Source of the DNA: a virus
DNA length: 56,403 bases
Virus record (IMG/VR): IMGVR_UViG_3300048584_000026
Coordinates: 1-56,403 of that record
Direction: 5' to 3' (one strand)
Of the stretch, positions 15,750 through 23,565 are shown in pieces. Each line of letters starts with the position of its first letter. Within the stretch, counting starts at the first letter, position 1. The notes below the pieces were generated by a model. It was not told the origin of the DNA and searched no databases. It worked only from the letters and a program-made list of their open reading frames with translations. The position numbers and the translations under genes were made by a program.

Positions 15750-17020
15750 TAAGCGGACTCGGCTGAGGTATCACAGGGCAGGGCGGCCACCCCCAGCGAT
15801 TGCGCGAGGGCGTGAATCTCGGGCCAAGCGAACCTATGGCAACCCGCGACAAAATCGCCCGAAGCCTCAACCCGGTTGACGTTGAACTGACCGACTCGGA
15901 TTGTCCGCAGGCCCGCCGGTTCCCATGCCTCGCCCCGTTCCCTGACACAAACAAGGAACTGATAGACCCGGATAGCCTCGCGCAACGGGACCCGCGCGCC
16001 CTGAGAGGTCTCAAGCGTTCCGCCGCTGATCTCGCCCGCCTTGTTCCGCTTGACGCCCGTTGCCCTGATATAGGCCGCCCCGTCAGTCGAACGGGGCAAG
16101 CTATGGGTTGCCACCTTGAGTCCCTCGCGCCATCCCGCGAGTTTTTCCTCAGCGTTTGCCCAGCGCAAGGCTGCGAGCCGTTCCGCGTTCGCCTTACGCT
16201 GTTGCTTTGCAGCCTCGCGCCTCGCCCGTTCCTTAGGCGTCAGGCGGGCGAGGGCGCGGGCCTTGCGGGCCTCACGTTCCGCGATAATCGCGGCGGCCTC
16301 AGCGTCTACGGCTGCGAACGAGTCCGGAAAATCCGCCGGGATATGCAAGGGCGCGAAAAATTCCGCGTAGTCCTGCACCATTGCCCAGCGTTCCCGCAAC
16401 ACAGCGGCCACCTGTTGCGCCTCAGTAAGGCGGGCGGGTTCGCTATCCTCGCCCGGCGTCCACGTATGGCCCGGAACCCATGGGCAATAAATGTCCCCCC
16501 GCTTGTTCCGGAACAAGTCCGCCCGGTCCCGGTAGACCTGAATCAGGTGAGTCAGGTTGCCTGTGTGGTCTACGGCTGAGGGCGTAGGGACCTCGCCCCT
16601 ATCGTCAAGGCCACAGCGGGCCTGCCAATAGTCCGCCCCGGCGGAATAGCCCCCGATATGCGGGACCTCAAAAACGCGGCCACGAGTCCACGGCTCGCCT
16701 TGTTCGCTCGCCCCGACAAGGTGGCGAACCGCGCCAGTAGCGCCTGCAATGTGGCCGCCCGTTGCGGGTCCCCAGTCATTAGGAACGACTAGCAAGCAAA
16801 GGGCCTCGCGCCCATGAATCGGTTCAAGCCGTGCAACGGGGGTTTGGTAGCTGTAGAAGATACGCCCGACAAAACGAACGCGCGGGCAATCTGCGGACGC
16901 GGCCCCGGAACTGAATCCGAAGTAGGAACCTTGACCGGGCGTAGGGGAACGCCCGAACGGCTGCGACTGGGTGGCCCATGCATGGGCAACTTGCGAATGA
17001 GTGCTAAAGACAGTTTTCAT
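15749..17020 (-). CDS. Large orphan phage protein with MKTVFSTHSQVAHAWA N-terminus
   Basis: ATG at 17020 has AAGGAGTCGAACCC directly upstream, so it is preferred over earlier in-frame starts. The 423-residue product opens with a beta-rich domain (GRIFYSYQTPVARL). A helical basic middle follows (EREARKARALARLTPKERAR), then a C-terminal ASGDFVAGCHRFAWPEIHALAQSLGV element. Proteins with this opening and ending recur in phages of alpha- and gammaproteobacteria, in my recollection, but no function is known. It is the largest gene of the leftward orphan block. Confidence 0.65.
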   Translation of the reverse strand: MKTVFSTHSQVAHAWATQSQPFGRSPTPGQGSYFGFSSGAASADCPRVRFVGRIFYSYQTPVARLEPIHGREALCLLVVPNDWGPATGGHIAGATGAVRHLVGASEQGEPWTRGRVFEVPHIGGYSAGADYWQARCGLDDRGEVPTPSAVDHTGNLTHLIQVYRDRADLFRNKRGDIYCPWVPGHTWTPGEDSEPARLTEAQQVAAVLRERWAMVQDYAEFFAPLHIPADFPDSFAAVDAEAAAIIAEREARKARALARLTPKERARREAAKQQRKANAERLAALRWANAEEKLAGWREGLKVATHSLPRSTDGAAYIRATGVKRNKAGEISGGTLETSQGARVPLREAIRVYQFLVCVRERGEAWEPAGLRTIRVGQFNVNRVEASGDFVAGCHRFAWPEIHALAQSLGVAALPCDTSAESA

Positions 17021-17042
17021 GGGTTCGACTCCTTGTTTGATC

Positions 17043-17213
17043 TCAGGCGGCCCGGCGGGCGGCCGCGCGGTAGTTATCGGCTTGTGCATCATAGCGGGCG
17101 GCCCGCTCGCCCCATGCCTCAGCCTCGGGCGAGTAACCGGCGGCCTGATAGGCGGCCCGCGCGGCGAGTTCGGAATAGTGGTCCGCTTTCGCGCTGTAGT
17201 TCGTTGCTTTCAC
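17043..17213 (-). CDS. Small Ala/Tyr-rich protein (56 aa), unknown
   Basis: GTG at 17213 follows AAGGAGTCCAGACT, the standard ribosome site of this block. The open frame runs to TGA at 17045-17043, and the next gene begins 23 bases later. The sequence (VKATNYSAKADHYSELAARA) is a continuous helix with heptad-like alanines. Confidence 0.6.
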   Translation of the reverse strand: MKATNYSAKADHYSELAARAAYQAAGYSPEAEAWGERAARYDAQADNYRAAARRAA

Positions 17214-17230
17214 AGTCTGGACTCCTTGTC

Positions 17231-17464
17231 TCAGTTAGAGGGGGCAAAGTATCGCGCGAGGTCCCGCGCGAAAGTACGGGATTCGATTGCAGCTAGTGCA
17301 AAATCCGAATGGGCAAACGTGAGGCGGGCAAAGGACATATGGTCGCATTGCGAGTCGCAATCCCAGCCGCGCGCGGCCATGGCCGAATCCAGTTCCTCAG
17401 GGTCAAAAGAGACCTCAGGAACCGCAAAGACAGCGGACAGGCCCAAAAGGTCCCCCGCGTTCAC
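17231..17464 (-). CDS. Small acidic orphan protein (77 aa)
   Basis: GTG at 17464 overlaps the upstream TGA (GTGA), so translation is coupled. The product is acidic (VPEVSFDPEELDSAMAARGW) with one DCDSQCD cluster. No domain recognised. Confidence 0.55.
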   Translation of the reverse strand: MNAGDLLGLSAVFAVPEVSFDPEELDSAMAARGWDCDSQCDHMSFARLTFAHSDFALAAIESRTFARDLARYFAPSN

Positions 17465-18510
17465 GCCCGGACCTCACGGGCGAGGGCCGCGCGTCCCTCA
17501 GCGGTGGAATCGTAAATATCGACTCCATATCGGGCGGCCATGGCGCGGGCCGCGCGTTCCGCGTCCGGGTACCGGGGGGCGTATTGGATAGCGTCAACGG
17601 GCGAGCCGTCCGCAGTCTCAGCCGCAACACGATAACAGGGCGAGCCGTCCGCCTCAGCGTCCGCCACTGTGATACGCTCCACGCGGGCGAGCGGGTCCGC
17701 CTCGCAAGGGTCAAGGGCCGCCAGAATGGATTGCACCACGTCCCGCGCGCCACCTGTCAGGCCGCCGCGCGTTTCTCGCGCAATCTGCGCAGCCCTTGCG
17801 ATACGTGAGGCGGGCGAGGGTTCCGCGCCTGCGGTACCGAGGGCCGCGTAAGCCCCTTTGACGGCTGAATCCATTTCATCCCGCGCGCTATCGCCCGCCG
17901 GGCCTATGCAATGCGCAGTCTCATTAGCCACGATTGCGAGGGTTAGCAGGGCCTCGCGCAACCCGTCCGCCTCAGCCTTGAGAGGCGCAAGGGCGTTGCG
18001 TTCGTCCGCAAGGGCGGCCATCCGCCGCAGTTCCTCGCGCGCCATCCGGCGGCCCTCGCCCGTGCCATGCATCAAGGCAATCTCAATAACGCCCGCCGCA
18101 GTTGCCCAGTTCGATTCAATGGAAACGGTTCCCGCAGTCTCAGGCCCGGCGGGTACGGGTTCCGGTTCCGCGCCCTGCGATTCCACGAACGCGGCAAGGT
18201 CCCGCGAAAATTGCCGCCTAATCGCGGCCCGCCACATAACCCGCTGATTTTCAGGCAACGCGCGGCCATGCAACCCGGAACGGGTCCGCAACTCCACGTC
18301 AACGCTGACCCGCTCGCCCGTTGCCGCGTTGCGGTCAAAAGTCCGAACGACTTCCCCCCAGTACTCGCGCCCGCTGTGTTCAAAGCGGAACGCCTGCGAA
18401 TGAGTGCGGCCCCGTTCGCGCCAGTAACCCGAGGCGCGAACGACTGGCCCGAAGTAGACAGTCAAGGACTCGCTGAGGGTCCGCGCGGTTTCATCCCGGT
18501 GAATTTTCAT
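17461..18510 (-). CDS. First gene of the leftward orphan operon (349 aa)
   Basis: ATG at 18510 with GGAG eight bases upstream is preferred. The N-terminal 110 residues look like a beta-rich domain (YFGPVVRASGYWRERGRTHS). The centre is helical and Ala/Glu-rich (residues about 140-290), and a compact alpha/beta C-terminus shows PCYRVAAETADGSPVDAIQY and YPDAERAARAMAARYGVDIY. No known family. Being first in a tight chain of small genes, it is likely made early. Confidence 0.65.
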   Translation of the reverse strand: MKIHRDETARTLSESLTVYFGPVVRASGYWRERGRTHSQAFRFEHSGREYWGEVVRTFDRNAATGERVSVDVELRTRSGLHGRALPENQRVMWRAAIRRQFSRDLAAFVESQGAEPEPVPAGPETAGTVSIESNWATAAGVIEIALMHGTGEGRRMAREELRRMAALADERNALAPLKAEADGLREALLTLAIVANETAHCIGPAGDSARDEMDSAVKGAYAALGTAGAEPSPASRIARAAQIARETRGGLTGGARDVVQSILAALDPCEADPLARVERITVADAEADGSPCYRVAAETADGSPVDAIQYAPRYPDAERAARAMAARYGVDIYDSTAEGRAALAREVRA

Positions 18511-18606
18511 AGTCCAAACTCCACGAATCAAGCGGCGGCCCTTTGCCGCACCCTGTCCGCTGTACCTGACAGAACTTAACAGAGTCTAGCTTTATCACAG
18601 ACAGGG

Positions 18607-18650
18607 CGGACCCCAGCCGCTCGCCCGGCGGACCCCAGCCGCTCGCCCGG
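18607..18650. repeat. 22-bp tandem repeat, two exact copies
   Basis: The unit 18607-18628 (starting CGGACCCCAGCCGCTCGCCC) is repeated exactly at 18629-18650. It lies just upstream of the leftward orphan operon. Confidence 0.85.
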
Positions 18651-18723
18651 TCCGCCGGGATGACGAATCGCGCGGGATTCCATGCCCCCGCGCGCCTAGG
18701 TGACGCGCGCGCCTATACGTACG

Positions 18724-18788
18724 CGGGCGCGCTCGCCCGTGTATACGCGCGCGGGCGCGCTCGCCCGTGTATACGCGCGCGGGCGCGC
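18724..18788. repeat. 28-bp GC-rich tandem repeat, 2.3 copies
   Basis: Copies at 18724-18751 and 18752-18779 are identical, and a partial third copy follows at 18780-18788. The unit contains GTATAC flanked by CG-rich alternating purine-pyrimidine runs, which favour unusual helical forms. There is no spacer variation, so this is not a CRISPR array. Confidence 0.85.
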
Positions 18789-18806
18789 ACACGGGGAACC
18801 GGGAGA

Positions 18807-19015
18807 CCCCCCTGTAGTGGTGTGACAGCACCCCCTCTGTAGTGGTGTGACAGATCGTTCGACCAACCGGCCATCGCGCCGCCGGATCACCACGCTCGCC
18901 CCGTGGCCGATCCTGCCGCGCTCGGTCTCGAAATGATTTCCGCTGCTCGACCTGATCGAACAACCGTAACACCCCCTCTGTAGCGGAGTCAGGGGACCCC
19001 CTCTGTAGCGGAGTC
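18807..19015. repeat. Four copies of a CCCCCTCTGTAG element
   Basis: Copies at about 18807 and 18831 share CTGTAGTGGTGTGACAG. Copies at 18972 and 18997 share CCCCCTCTGTAGCGGAGTC. Pair spacing is 24-25 bp in both cases. Two-plus-two operator-like sites upstream of the rightward operon are the simplest reading. Confidence 0.7.
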
Positions 19016-19028
19016 GGGGCAGCAGGAT

Positions 19029-19057
19029 TGACAGTCTAGGATGTTTCGTGCATCTAA
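19029..19057 (+). promoter_or_regulatory. Candidate promoter of the rightward operon
   Basis: TTGACA at about 19029 matches the -35 consensus exactly. A 17-bp spacer leads to CATCTA, a weak -10. It lies 30-60 bases before the first gene start (19086) and directly after the CTGTAG repeats. Confidence 0.45.
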
Positions 19058-19085
19058 GCAGCCCGAATCAAGGTCGAGGAGTTTC

Positions 19086-19370
19086 ATGCAAGAAGTTTAC
19101 GAGATCGAGCAGCGGGAGAACCGTCAGGCTCAGATAGAGCATATGGACATCGGTGACACGGTGTCCATATCCCGGCGGATCGAGATGATGCACGGGTTTG
19201 CGGAAGGCGCTATTGCTGAACACAACCGCCAGCTTCGCGGCATCGCCGATCAGCAGACGCACCGGGCGCGCAGGCGCTTCAAGGAGCGCAAGTTCAAGGT
19301 CGAGAATGGTTCGTTTATGACGCGGGAAGGGGCGCTGGTAATCACCGCCGCTATCACGCGGGTCGAGTAA
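19086..19370 (+). CDS. First gene of the rightward accessory operon, unknown
   Basis: GAGGAG sits five bases before ATG 19086; an upstream in-frame ATG (19041) overlaps the promoter. The 94-residue product is helical and basic (RARRRFKERKFKVENGSFMT), with a C-terminal strand ALVITAAITRVE. Position and basic character suggest a regulator, but no HTH is evident. Confidence 0.65.
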   Translation: MQEVYEIEQRENRQAQIEHMDIGDTVSISRRIEMMHGFAEGAIAEHNRQLRGIADQQTHRARRRFKERKFKVENGSFMTREGALVITAAITRVE

Positions 19371-19391
19371 CACCGAAGGAGTCGAGATAAG

Positions 19392-19721
19392 ATGGTCGAT
19401 AGGTTCGAAGGATACAAGACGAAGAACGGCAAGCTGTTCTTGTCAGAAGAAGCAGCGATCCGGGAGGAAGTGCTGGACGATCTCTGTGAGATCATGCCTG
19501 AGTTGGTTTTGATCCGGCCAAAGCTGGACAGCAACCTCCGCGCTCTGGCAACCGCCATGGGTCCCATGCTGGACCTCGTAAGGGTCCCATCTGAGGGCCA
19601 TATGCCGTGTTGTGTAAACACCCCGCGCGGTCAGGATAACCACACCAATTGCGCCGCGCACCCGGAACACCAGACGGACGCTGTTGTCGATCTGGCTGAC
19701 AGGCTCGCCGGTCGTGCCTAG
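19392..19721 (+). CDS. Small orphan protein (109 aa) with Cys/His residues
   Basis: AAGGAGTCGA precedes the ATG. The N-terminal half is helical (LSEEAAIREEVLDDLCEI). The C-terminal part contains CCVNTPRGQDNHTNCAAH, which could bind metal. Unknown function. Confidence 0.6.
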   Translation: MVDRFEGYKTKNGKLFLSEEAAIREEVLDDLCEIMPELVLIRPKLDSNLRALATAMGPMLDLVRVPSEGHMPCCVNTPRGQDNHTNCAAHPEHQTDAVVDLADRLAGRA

Positions 19722-19743
19722 GGTCCGGTCAATCACTATCGGT

Positions 19744-19935
19744 ATGGCGCGGACTTACCAGCATCCGCACATCGCGTACGAGAACTTCCGGATCGAGGGT
19801 CAAGTGACCGTCGATCTGGAGGACGACGAGACGCCAGCCGAAGCCGCTGAGAAATCATTTCCGATTCTGCGCGAGCAGATGATCGCCACCTACAAGCAGT
19901 TCAAGCCGAAGGATGGCACAGGAGGTCGAGACTGA
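19744..19935 (+). CDS. Small orphan protein (63 aa)
   Basis: The start at ATG 19744 (MARTYQHP) is chosen over an upstream frame that overlaps the previous gene; its ribosome site is weak. The product has a strand ENFRIEGQVTVDLEDDE and a helix holding the EKSFP codons of a one-mismatch palindrome (19850-19862). The next gene overlaps the stop (TGATG). Confidence 0.5.
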   Translation: MARTYQHPHIAYENFRIEGQVTVDLEDDETPAEAAEKSFPILREQMIATYKQFKPKDGTGGRD

Positions 19936-20240
19936 TGGGAAACACCGTATGGCAACGTCGGCGCAAGGCCGCCGAGATCGCTGGGCGCGAGGCTGCTGAC
20001 GGCGGGCCTGACCGTAGCGAGGAGTTCAAGGCTCTGGGTCTGGATGAATCCTACCACAAGGGCAGGCGTGAACGCGAAAGCGAAATGCAGGCGGCTCAGA
20101 CATACGAGAGCCACCCGCTCCGCCAGATCAGCCACGAGGCGAGCGATCTCTACAACCGAACCGAGAACCCCGAGGTTCGCGAACTGTCCGAGCTTATCGA
20201 GCGGATGGCAGACTATCTGCTGGAAAAGGAAGAATCCTGA
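19935..20240 (+). CDS. Small charged helical protein (101 aa)
   Basis: Coupled start (TGATG). The product begins MGNTVWQRRRKAAEIAGREA and is charged and helical throughout, ending RMADYLLEKEES. No recognised family. It is tightly packed between its neighbours. Confidence 0.6.
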   Translation: MGNTVWQRRRKAAEIAGREAADGGPDRSEEFKALGLDESYHKGRRERESEMQAAQTYESHPLRQISHEASDLYNRTENPEVRELSELIERMADYLLEKEES

Positions 20241-20482
20241 TGCCCAAGAACGCTGAACCCGAGATCAAGCAGCGCCGCATGGCGATGATCGGCAAGGTCC
20301 TCGCTATTCAGGTTGAGCCGGGGACCAAGATTTTCCACCCCCTGACAGAGAAGCTGCTCGGGATCGTGGCAGATCGCCAGCCGGTCATCAATCACGACGA
20401 CAACGCGGTCTACCTGTCCACCGACGACTGGAACGCAGCGCAGGCCGCGCTCCCGGCAGCCCCGAAGCCAGTCAAGCACTGA
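20240..20482 (+). CDS. Small orphan protein (80 aa)
   Basis: The start overlaps the previous stop by one base. The product has a central strand-helix pattern (HPLTEKLLGIVADRQPVINH) and a proline/alanine tail. Function unknown. Confidence 0.6.
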   Translation: MPKNAEPEIKQRRMAMIGKVLAIQVEPGTKIFHPLTEKLLGIVADRQPVINHDDNAVYLSTDDWNAAQAALPAAPKPVKH

Positions 20483-20763
20483 TGCAGCGGGACCAGATCG
20501 AAGCCCGTGTCCGGGAGATACTGGGTCACTACCGAGTGAACCAGAAGTTCATCCGGGGGGCTGGGAAAGCCAACTACGCCTATGCGGTGTACGCGGGGAA
20601 GAACCTCGGGCGCACCACACCGAACCCCGACGTGAAACAGGTCAGCGAGGACCTGACATCGGGCGAAGCCAAAGCCCTCGCCAAGGAACTCACCGTGGCC
20701 GATCTGGTCACTTTCATCGAGAGCATCAAGGAGTCGAACCAAGGTGCGCCAACCGAAGGATGA
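20482..20763 (+). CDS. Small orphan protein (93 aa)
   Basis: Coupled start (TGATG). The product is basic at the N-terminus (REILGHYRVNQKFIRGAGKA) and helical at the C-terminus (SGEAKALAKELTVADLVTFI). It may be a small nucleic-acid-binding protein, but nothing specific is visible. Confidence 0.55.
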   Translation: MQRDQIEARVREILGHYRVNQKFIRGAGKANYAYAVYAGKNLGRTTPNPDVKQVSEDLTSGEAKALAKELTVADLVTFIESIKESNQGAPTEG

Positions 20764-21157
20764 CACAATTCTGCTTGGCTACGATGACAAAGGCCGAGAA
20801 CGGATTCTCGGGGCTGACGGCTACGTGCATCTTAAAGTCGGCTCAGATCATCCGATGGCACACAAAAACGGATGGGCGCGAGAGCACCGGGTCATGATGT
20901 CCGAGCGTCTGGGCCGAGTCCTCAAGCCTTCGGAAGTCGTTCACCACAAAAACGACGAGCGCACAGACAACAGGATTGGCAATTTCGAGCTAAAGGGAGC
21001 CGGGGTTCATACCGGCGAACATAAGCATCGCAAGGGGACTGGCAAACCCACTTGCGGAAAAGGACACCCGTGGACGATTTACCCTTCGGGTCGCCGCCGT
21101 TGCCGAGTTTGCGAAAATGCAGCAGATAGGAGTCGATATCATGTCAACAAAAAGTAA
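20744..21157 (+). CDS. HNH endonuclease with C-terminal zinc-finger-like segment
   Basis: AAGGAGTCGA precedes GTG 20744. The 137-residue product has the HNH core REHRVMMSERLGRVLKPSEV then VHHKNDERTDNRIGNFEL, with the HH and N residues in place. A C-terminal CGKGHPWTIYPSGRRRCRVC segment fits a zinc-binding DNA-contact module. It is typical of free-standing phage HNH homing nucleases and may be mobile within the operon. Confidence 0.85.
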   Translation: MRQPKDDTILLGYDDKGRERILGADGYVHLKVGSDHPMAHKNGWAREHRVMMSERLGRVLKPSEVVHHKNDERTDNRIGNFELKGAGVHTGEHKHRKGTGKPTCGKGHPWTIYPSGRRRCRVCENAADRSRYHVNKK

Positions 21158-22166
21158 TCCGGGGGCTTTTAGAGCTTATGACGCCGCCTTGCCCGACGAG
21201 CCGATCTTCACCATCCTCGGTCGTGATCCAGCCGCACCGGCCACGATGCGCTTCTGGGCCGATACTCGCACGATGCTCGGCAAGACCGAGACAGCGGACG
21301 ACTGTGACCGGATCACCGATGCCCGGCGCGATGCGACCCTCATGGCCCAGTGGCGAGCGTCCAACCTCGATCCTTTTGGCGATGGGCCGACGTGGCACGG
21401 CGTCAACGTGACTGATGAACTGGGCGGCCCGATTCGGGTCGAGCCGGACAACACGGTCTATGTCCCGGCGGAACGTGACGGGGACGAGGCCGTGCGCCTG
21501 AGCATCGAATGGCTCCAGCGCCAGACTGCCGCGCTTGTCGCGGGCGACATCAGCCGGGAGTTCTTCGCCGAACTGATGGGCCACGCTTGCAAGGCACCGG
21601 ATCGTCGGCGTGAGCGCGTGGTGCCGGTGGAGGAGGCAGCCTTCGACGCGGCCAAGCGCGACGACCGGACGATCTCGATGATGAAGGCGATCCAGTACGC
21701 CTTGGGCCTGATCGACACGCTGGCGGTCAACGCTGCACGTCAGAGTCTCTTTGAGCCTGTCCGGAAAGCACTGTTCGACGCGCTCGGCGAGGCCCCCGTG
21801 GGTGTGAGCAAGCCCCAGACGCCCGGCGAACAGGTCGTGGTGGACAGCCAGCCGACCGATCTGGCCCACGCCCCTGAGGTCCCGCCGCACCGCTTCTCGG
21901 TGTTCCATAAGGGCGAGACCTACGCCTACGCGCGCGGGCTGGAGATCAACCCGATGCACTTGCCCACGGCGCTCGATGCCATGGAGAAGGACGGCTGGAG
22001 CCTTGTGGCGATCTTCGGGCAGACCGATAGCCAGCACGTCGGCTTCATCTTCCGTCGGGCGACCGCCGTTCACGTCGTCAACCGGATCGAGGCACCCCCG
22101 GCCACGGGGCCTGCGACCGAGACCCTGCCTGCGTGGGACGACCGTGGCCGGGGGATCATGCCCTGA
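21141..22166 (+). CDS. Orphan phage protein (341 aa) with DUF4177-like C-terminus
   Basis: AGGAGTCGA lies close to ATG 21141. The N-terminal part (PIFTILGRDPAAPATMRFWA) recurs in phage proteins. Near the C-terminus, ALDAMEKDGWSLVAIFGQTD followed by GFIFRR has the helix-GW-strand pattern of small DUF4177-like modules. A helical middle contains MMKAIQYALGLIDTLA. No catalytic motif. The gene is followed by a hairpin (22211-22239). Confidence 0.6.
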   Translation: MSTKSNPGAFRAYDAALPDEPIFTILGRDPAAPATMRFWADTRTMLGKTETADDCDRITDARRDATLMAQWRASNLDPFGDGPTWHGVNVTDELGGPIRVEPDNTVYVPAERDGDEAVRLSIEWLQRQTAALVAGDISREFFAELMGHACKAPDRRRERVVPVEEAAFDAAKRDDRTISMMKAIQYALGLIDTLAVNAARQSLFEPVRKALFDALGEAPVGVSKPQTPGEQVVVDSQPTDLAHAPEVPPHRFSVFHKGETYAYARGLEINPMHLPTALDAMEKDGWSLVAIFGQTDSQHVGFIFRRATAVHVVNRIEAPPATGPATETLPAWDDRGRGIMP

Positions 22167-22210
22167 CAACACGAAGGGGCTTGACCCCTACAGCGGTCTA
22201 GGTTACTCAG

Positions 22211-22243
22211 ATGCCCGGTGATGTCGAGTCGCCGGGCATTTTG
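22211..22243 (+). terminator. Terminator-like hairpin in the rightward operon
   Basis: ATGCCCGG (22211-22218) pairs with CCGGGCAT (22232-22239) and is followed by TTTTGCC. Just upstream a TTGACC/TACTCA pair with 17-bp spacing (22182-22210) could be a promoter, so local attenuation is possible. Confidence 0.55.
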
Positions 22244-22264
22244 CCACCAAGGAGTCGAAGCCCT

Positions 22265-22711
22265 ATGACTACCGCCGCTGCCGCTACTGCCGCTCACCAG
22301 AAGATCGAGTTCTGCTTGCAGATCGGAACCGTCTCCAAGGAACTCGCTGACTGGGCCGAAGTGCAGTTCGCCGCTGGGCGCTCGCTTGACTCTGTGCGCC
22401 AGCAGCTTCGCCGGGTCATCCGCGCCGTCACCCCGCTCCGGGAGGCCGCAGAGCCTATCGCGGATAATGTGACCCGCACGGAGACCGAGTTCAACCTAAA
22501 CTGGGCGCACGAGAACCCCGAGCTTTTCGCGCAGGCCGTCAAGGCTTTCCAGACCAAGGCCCCGATCACCCACTGGGCGCATCACATCGACCTGAGCCGC
22601 GAACAGTTTATGACGCTGATCGCTGTGCGGCGCGACAAGCCGTTCGACTCTGTCATGGATTACGTTATGGCGGACAAGCTCTATCTCCGGGAGACTGGCT
22701 ATGACGTGTGA
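22265..22711 (+). CDS. Orphan phage protein (148 aa)
   Basis: ATG 22265 has AAGGAGTCGA upstream. The product is largely helical (FCLQIGTVSKELADWAEVQF, SVRQQLRRVIRAVTPLREAA). It is followed without a gap by the next gene. Function unknown. Confidence 0.6.
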   Translation: MTTAAAATAAHQKIEFCLQIGTVSKELADWAEVQFAAGRSLDSVRQQLRRVIRAVTPLREAAEPIADNVTRTETEFNLNWAHENPELFAQAVKAFQTKAPITHWAHHIDLSREQFMTLIAVRRDKPFDSVMDYVMADKLYLRETGYDV

Positions 22712-22907
22712 GAAGGAGGCCGATCCGGCTGCACTCGACCGTTGGCATGACGGCTGGTTCGACGGCTACCGGGGCAACCCCGAAGACTCCACCGACCTTG
22801 ACTATCTGCTCGGATACAAGGAAGGGCAGACCCAGCGTGTCGTGATCGTCAACGCTCCCGCCCGCCCGGAAGGCTACTACCACTCGCCCATCGGCACTTT
22901 CGACTGA
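22701..22907 (+). CDS. Small DGWFDGYRG-type phage protein
   Basis: The product has 68 residues. WHDGWFDGYRGNPEDSTDLD followed by YLLGYKEG forms the paired Gly-Tyr helices seen in many small phage proteins of unknown role. It overlaps the previous gene by 11 bases. Confidence 0.6.
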   Translation: MTCEKEADPAALDRWHDGWFDGYRGNPEDSTDLDYLLGYKEGQTQRVVIVNAPARPEGYYHSPIGTFD

Positions 22908-22909
22908 AA

Positions 22910-22922
22910 GGAAATCATTTCC
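22910..22922. repeat. Dispersed 13-bp palindrome, perfect copy abutting a start codon
   Basis: GGAAATCATTTCC ends immediately before ATG 22923, and its left arm (AAAGGAAA) also serves as the only Shine-Dalgarno candidate. A protein bound here at DNA level, or a hairpin in the mRNA, would affect the next gene directly. Confidence 0.8.
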
Positions 22923-23540
22923 ATGTCTACCCGTGAAACCAGCCCGGAGATTGCAAGTCTCGCTGGGCGCATCCTCGCCGCAGGAAACCCGCTCGATAAC
23001 GCTCAGGTCGTAATCTCGATCATCGACGGTCTGGCGGGCGCAAGCACCGGCAAGCAGGCGCAGGAATCGCTCAAGGCGATCCTCGGCTCGTATTTCGAAA
23101 ACATGCTGTCCCTCGCCGGGTCCTGTCTCTCGCAGACCGAGGACGATGACGGCCAGCCGCCGCAAGTGGCAATCACGGCCACGGTGAGCTGGGACAAGAT
23201 CACCAACGCGATCATCGGCGCGTTCGAAGGCGGCTCGACCTACTGGCTCCGGGAGGTCGAGTACACCCACACCCCCGACGGCATCGAGGGCCGCCCGGCG
23301 TACGCAGAGGACGAGTTCTGGGCGAAGGGCGGCAAGATGATGCTGATCTACGACAACCCGGAAGATTCGGATCGCCGCGCGCGCAAGGAAGTCGGCCTGA
23401 TCGAAATCCGCAAGGGCCTGCGCTCCATGGCGGAGAAGTCCTACCGGCACTTCGACGACATGATCTCGGAGAACGACGACGCGATCACCCATGACGTGTT
23501 CATTCAGCACGTCCTGTTCGGCGAAGTTGTCTACGGCTAA
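22923..23540 (+). CDS. Conserved phage protein of unknown function (205 aa)
   Basis: The product carries [29 protein letters not shown] and a C-terminal [18 protein letters not shown]. These elements occur in a common phage family of unknown function, often in early regions. No catalytic motif is obvious. Its start is tied to a palindrome site (22910-22922). Confidence 0.7.
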   Translation: MSTRETSPEIASLAGRILAAGNPLDNAQVVISIIDGLAGASTGKQAQESLKAILGSYFENMLSLAGSCLSQTEDDDGQPPQVAITATVSWDKITNAIIGAFEGGSTYWLREVEYTHTPDGIEGRPAYAEDEFWAKGGKMMLIYDNPEDSDRRARKEVGLIEIRKGLRSMAEKSYRHFDDMISENDDAITHDVFIQHVLFGEVVYG

Positions 23541-23565
23541 TCTTAACGCAAGGAGAAGTACCACA

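Larger units (their letters stand above)
18511..19085. promoter_or_regulatory. Repeat-rich region between divergent operons
   Basis: No supported gene. Around 18560-18600 the sequence is AT-richer (CAGAACTTAACAGAGTCTAG) and probably holds the leftward promoter. To its right are two tandem-repeat blocks, four copies of a CCCCCTCTGTAG element, one palindrome copy (18929-18941, first base differs) and a TTGACA promoter element facing right. Confidence 0.65.

Noticed and set aside
18724-18788. Short tandem repeats that could suggest a CRISPR array
   Set aside because: Copies are contiguous with no unique spacers and only 2.3 units, so this is a tandem repeat.
18595-18972. Open frame across the repeat region
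   Set aside because: It only reads through GC-rich tandem repeats (Arg/Ala-rich product) and has no ribosome site.
22182-22210. TTGACC-17 bp-TACTCA as a separate promoter
   Set aside because: The -10 is poor and the predicted start would fall on a terminator-like hairpin, so it is mentioned only in that entry.
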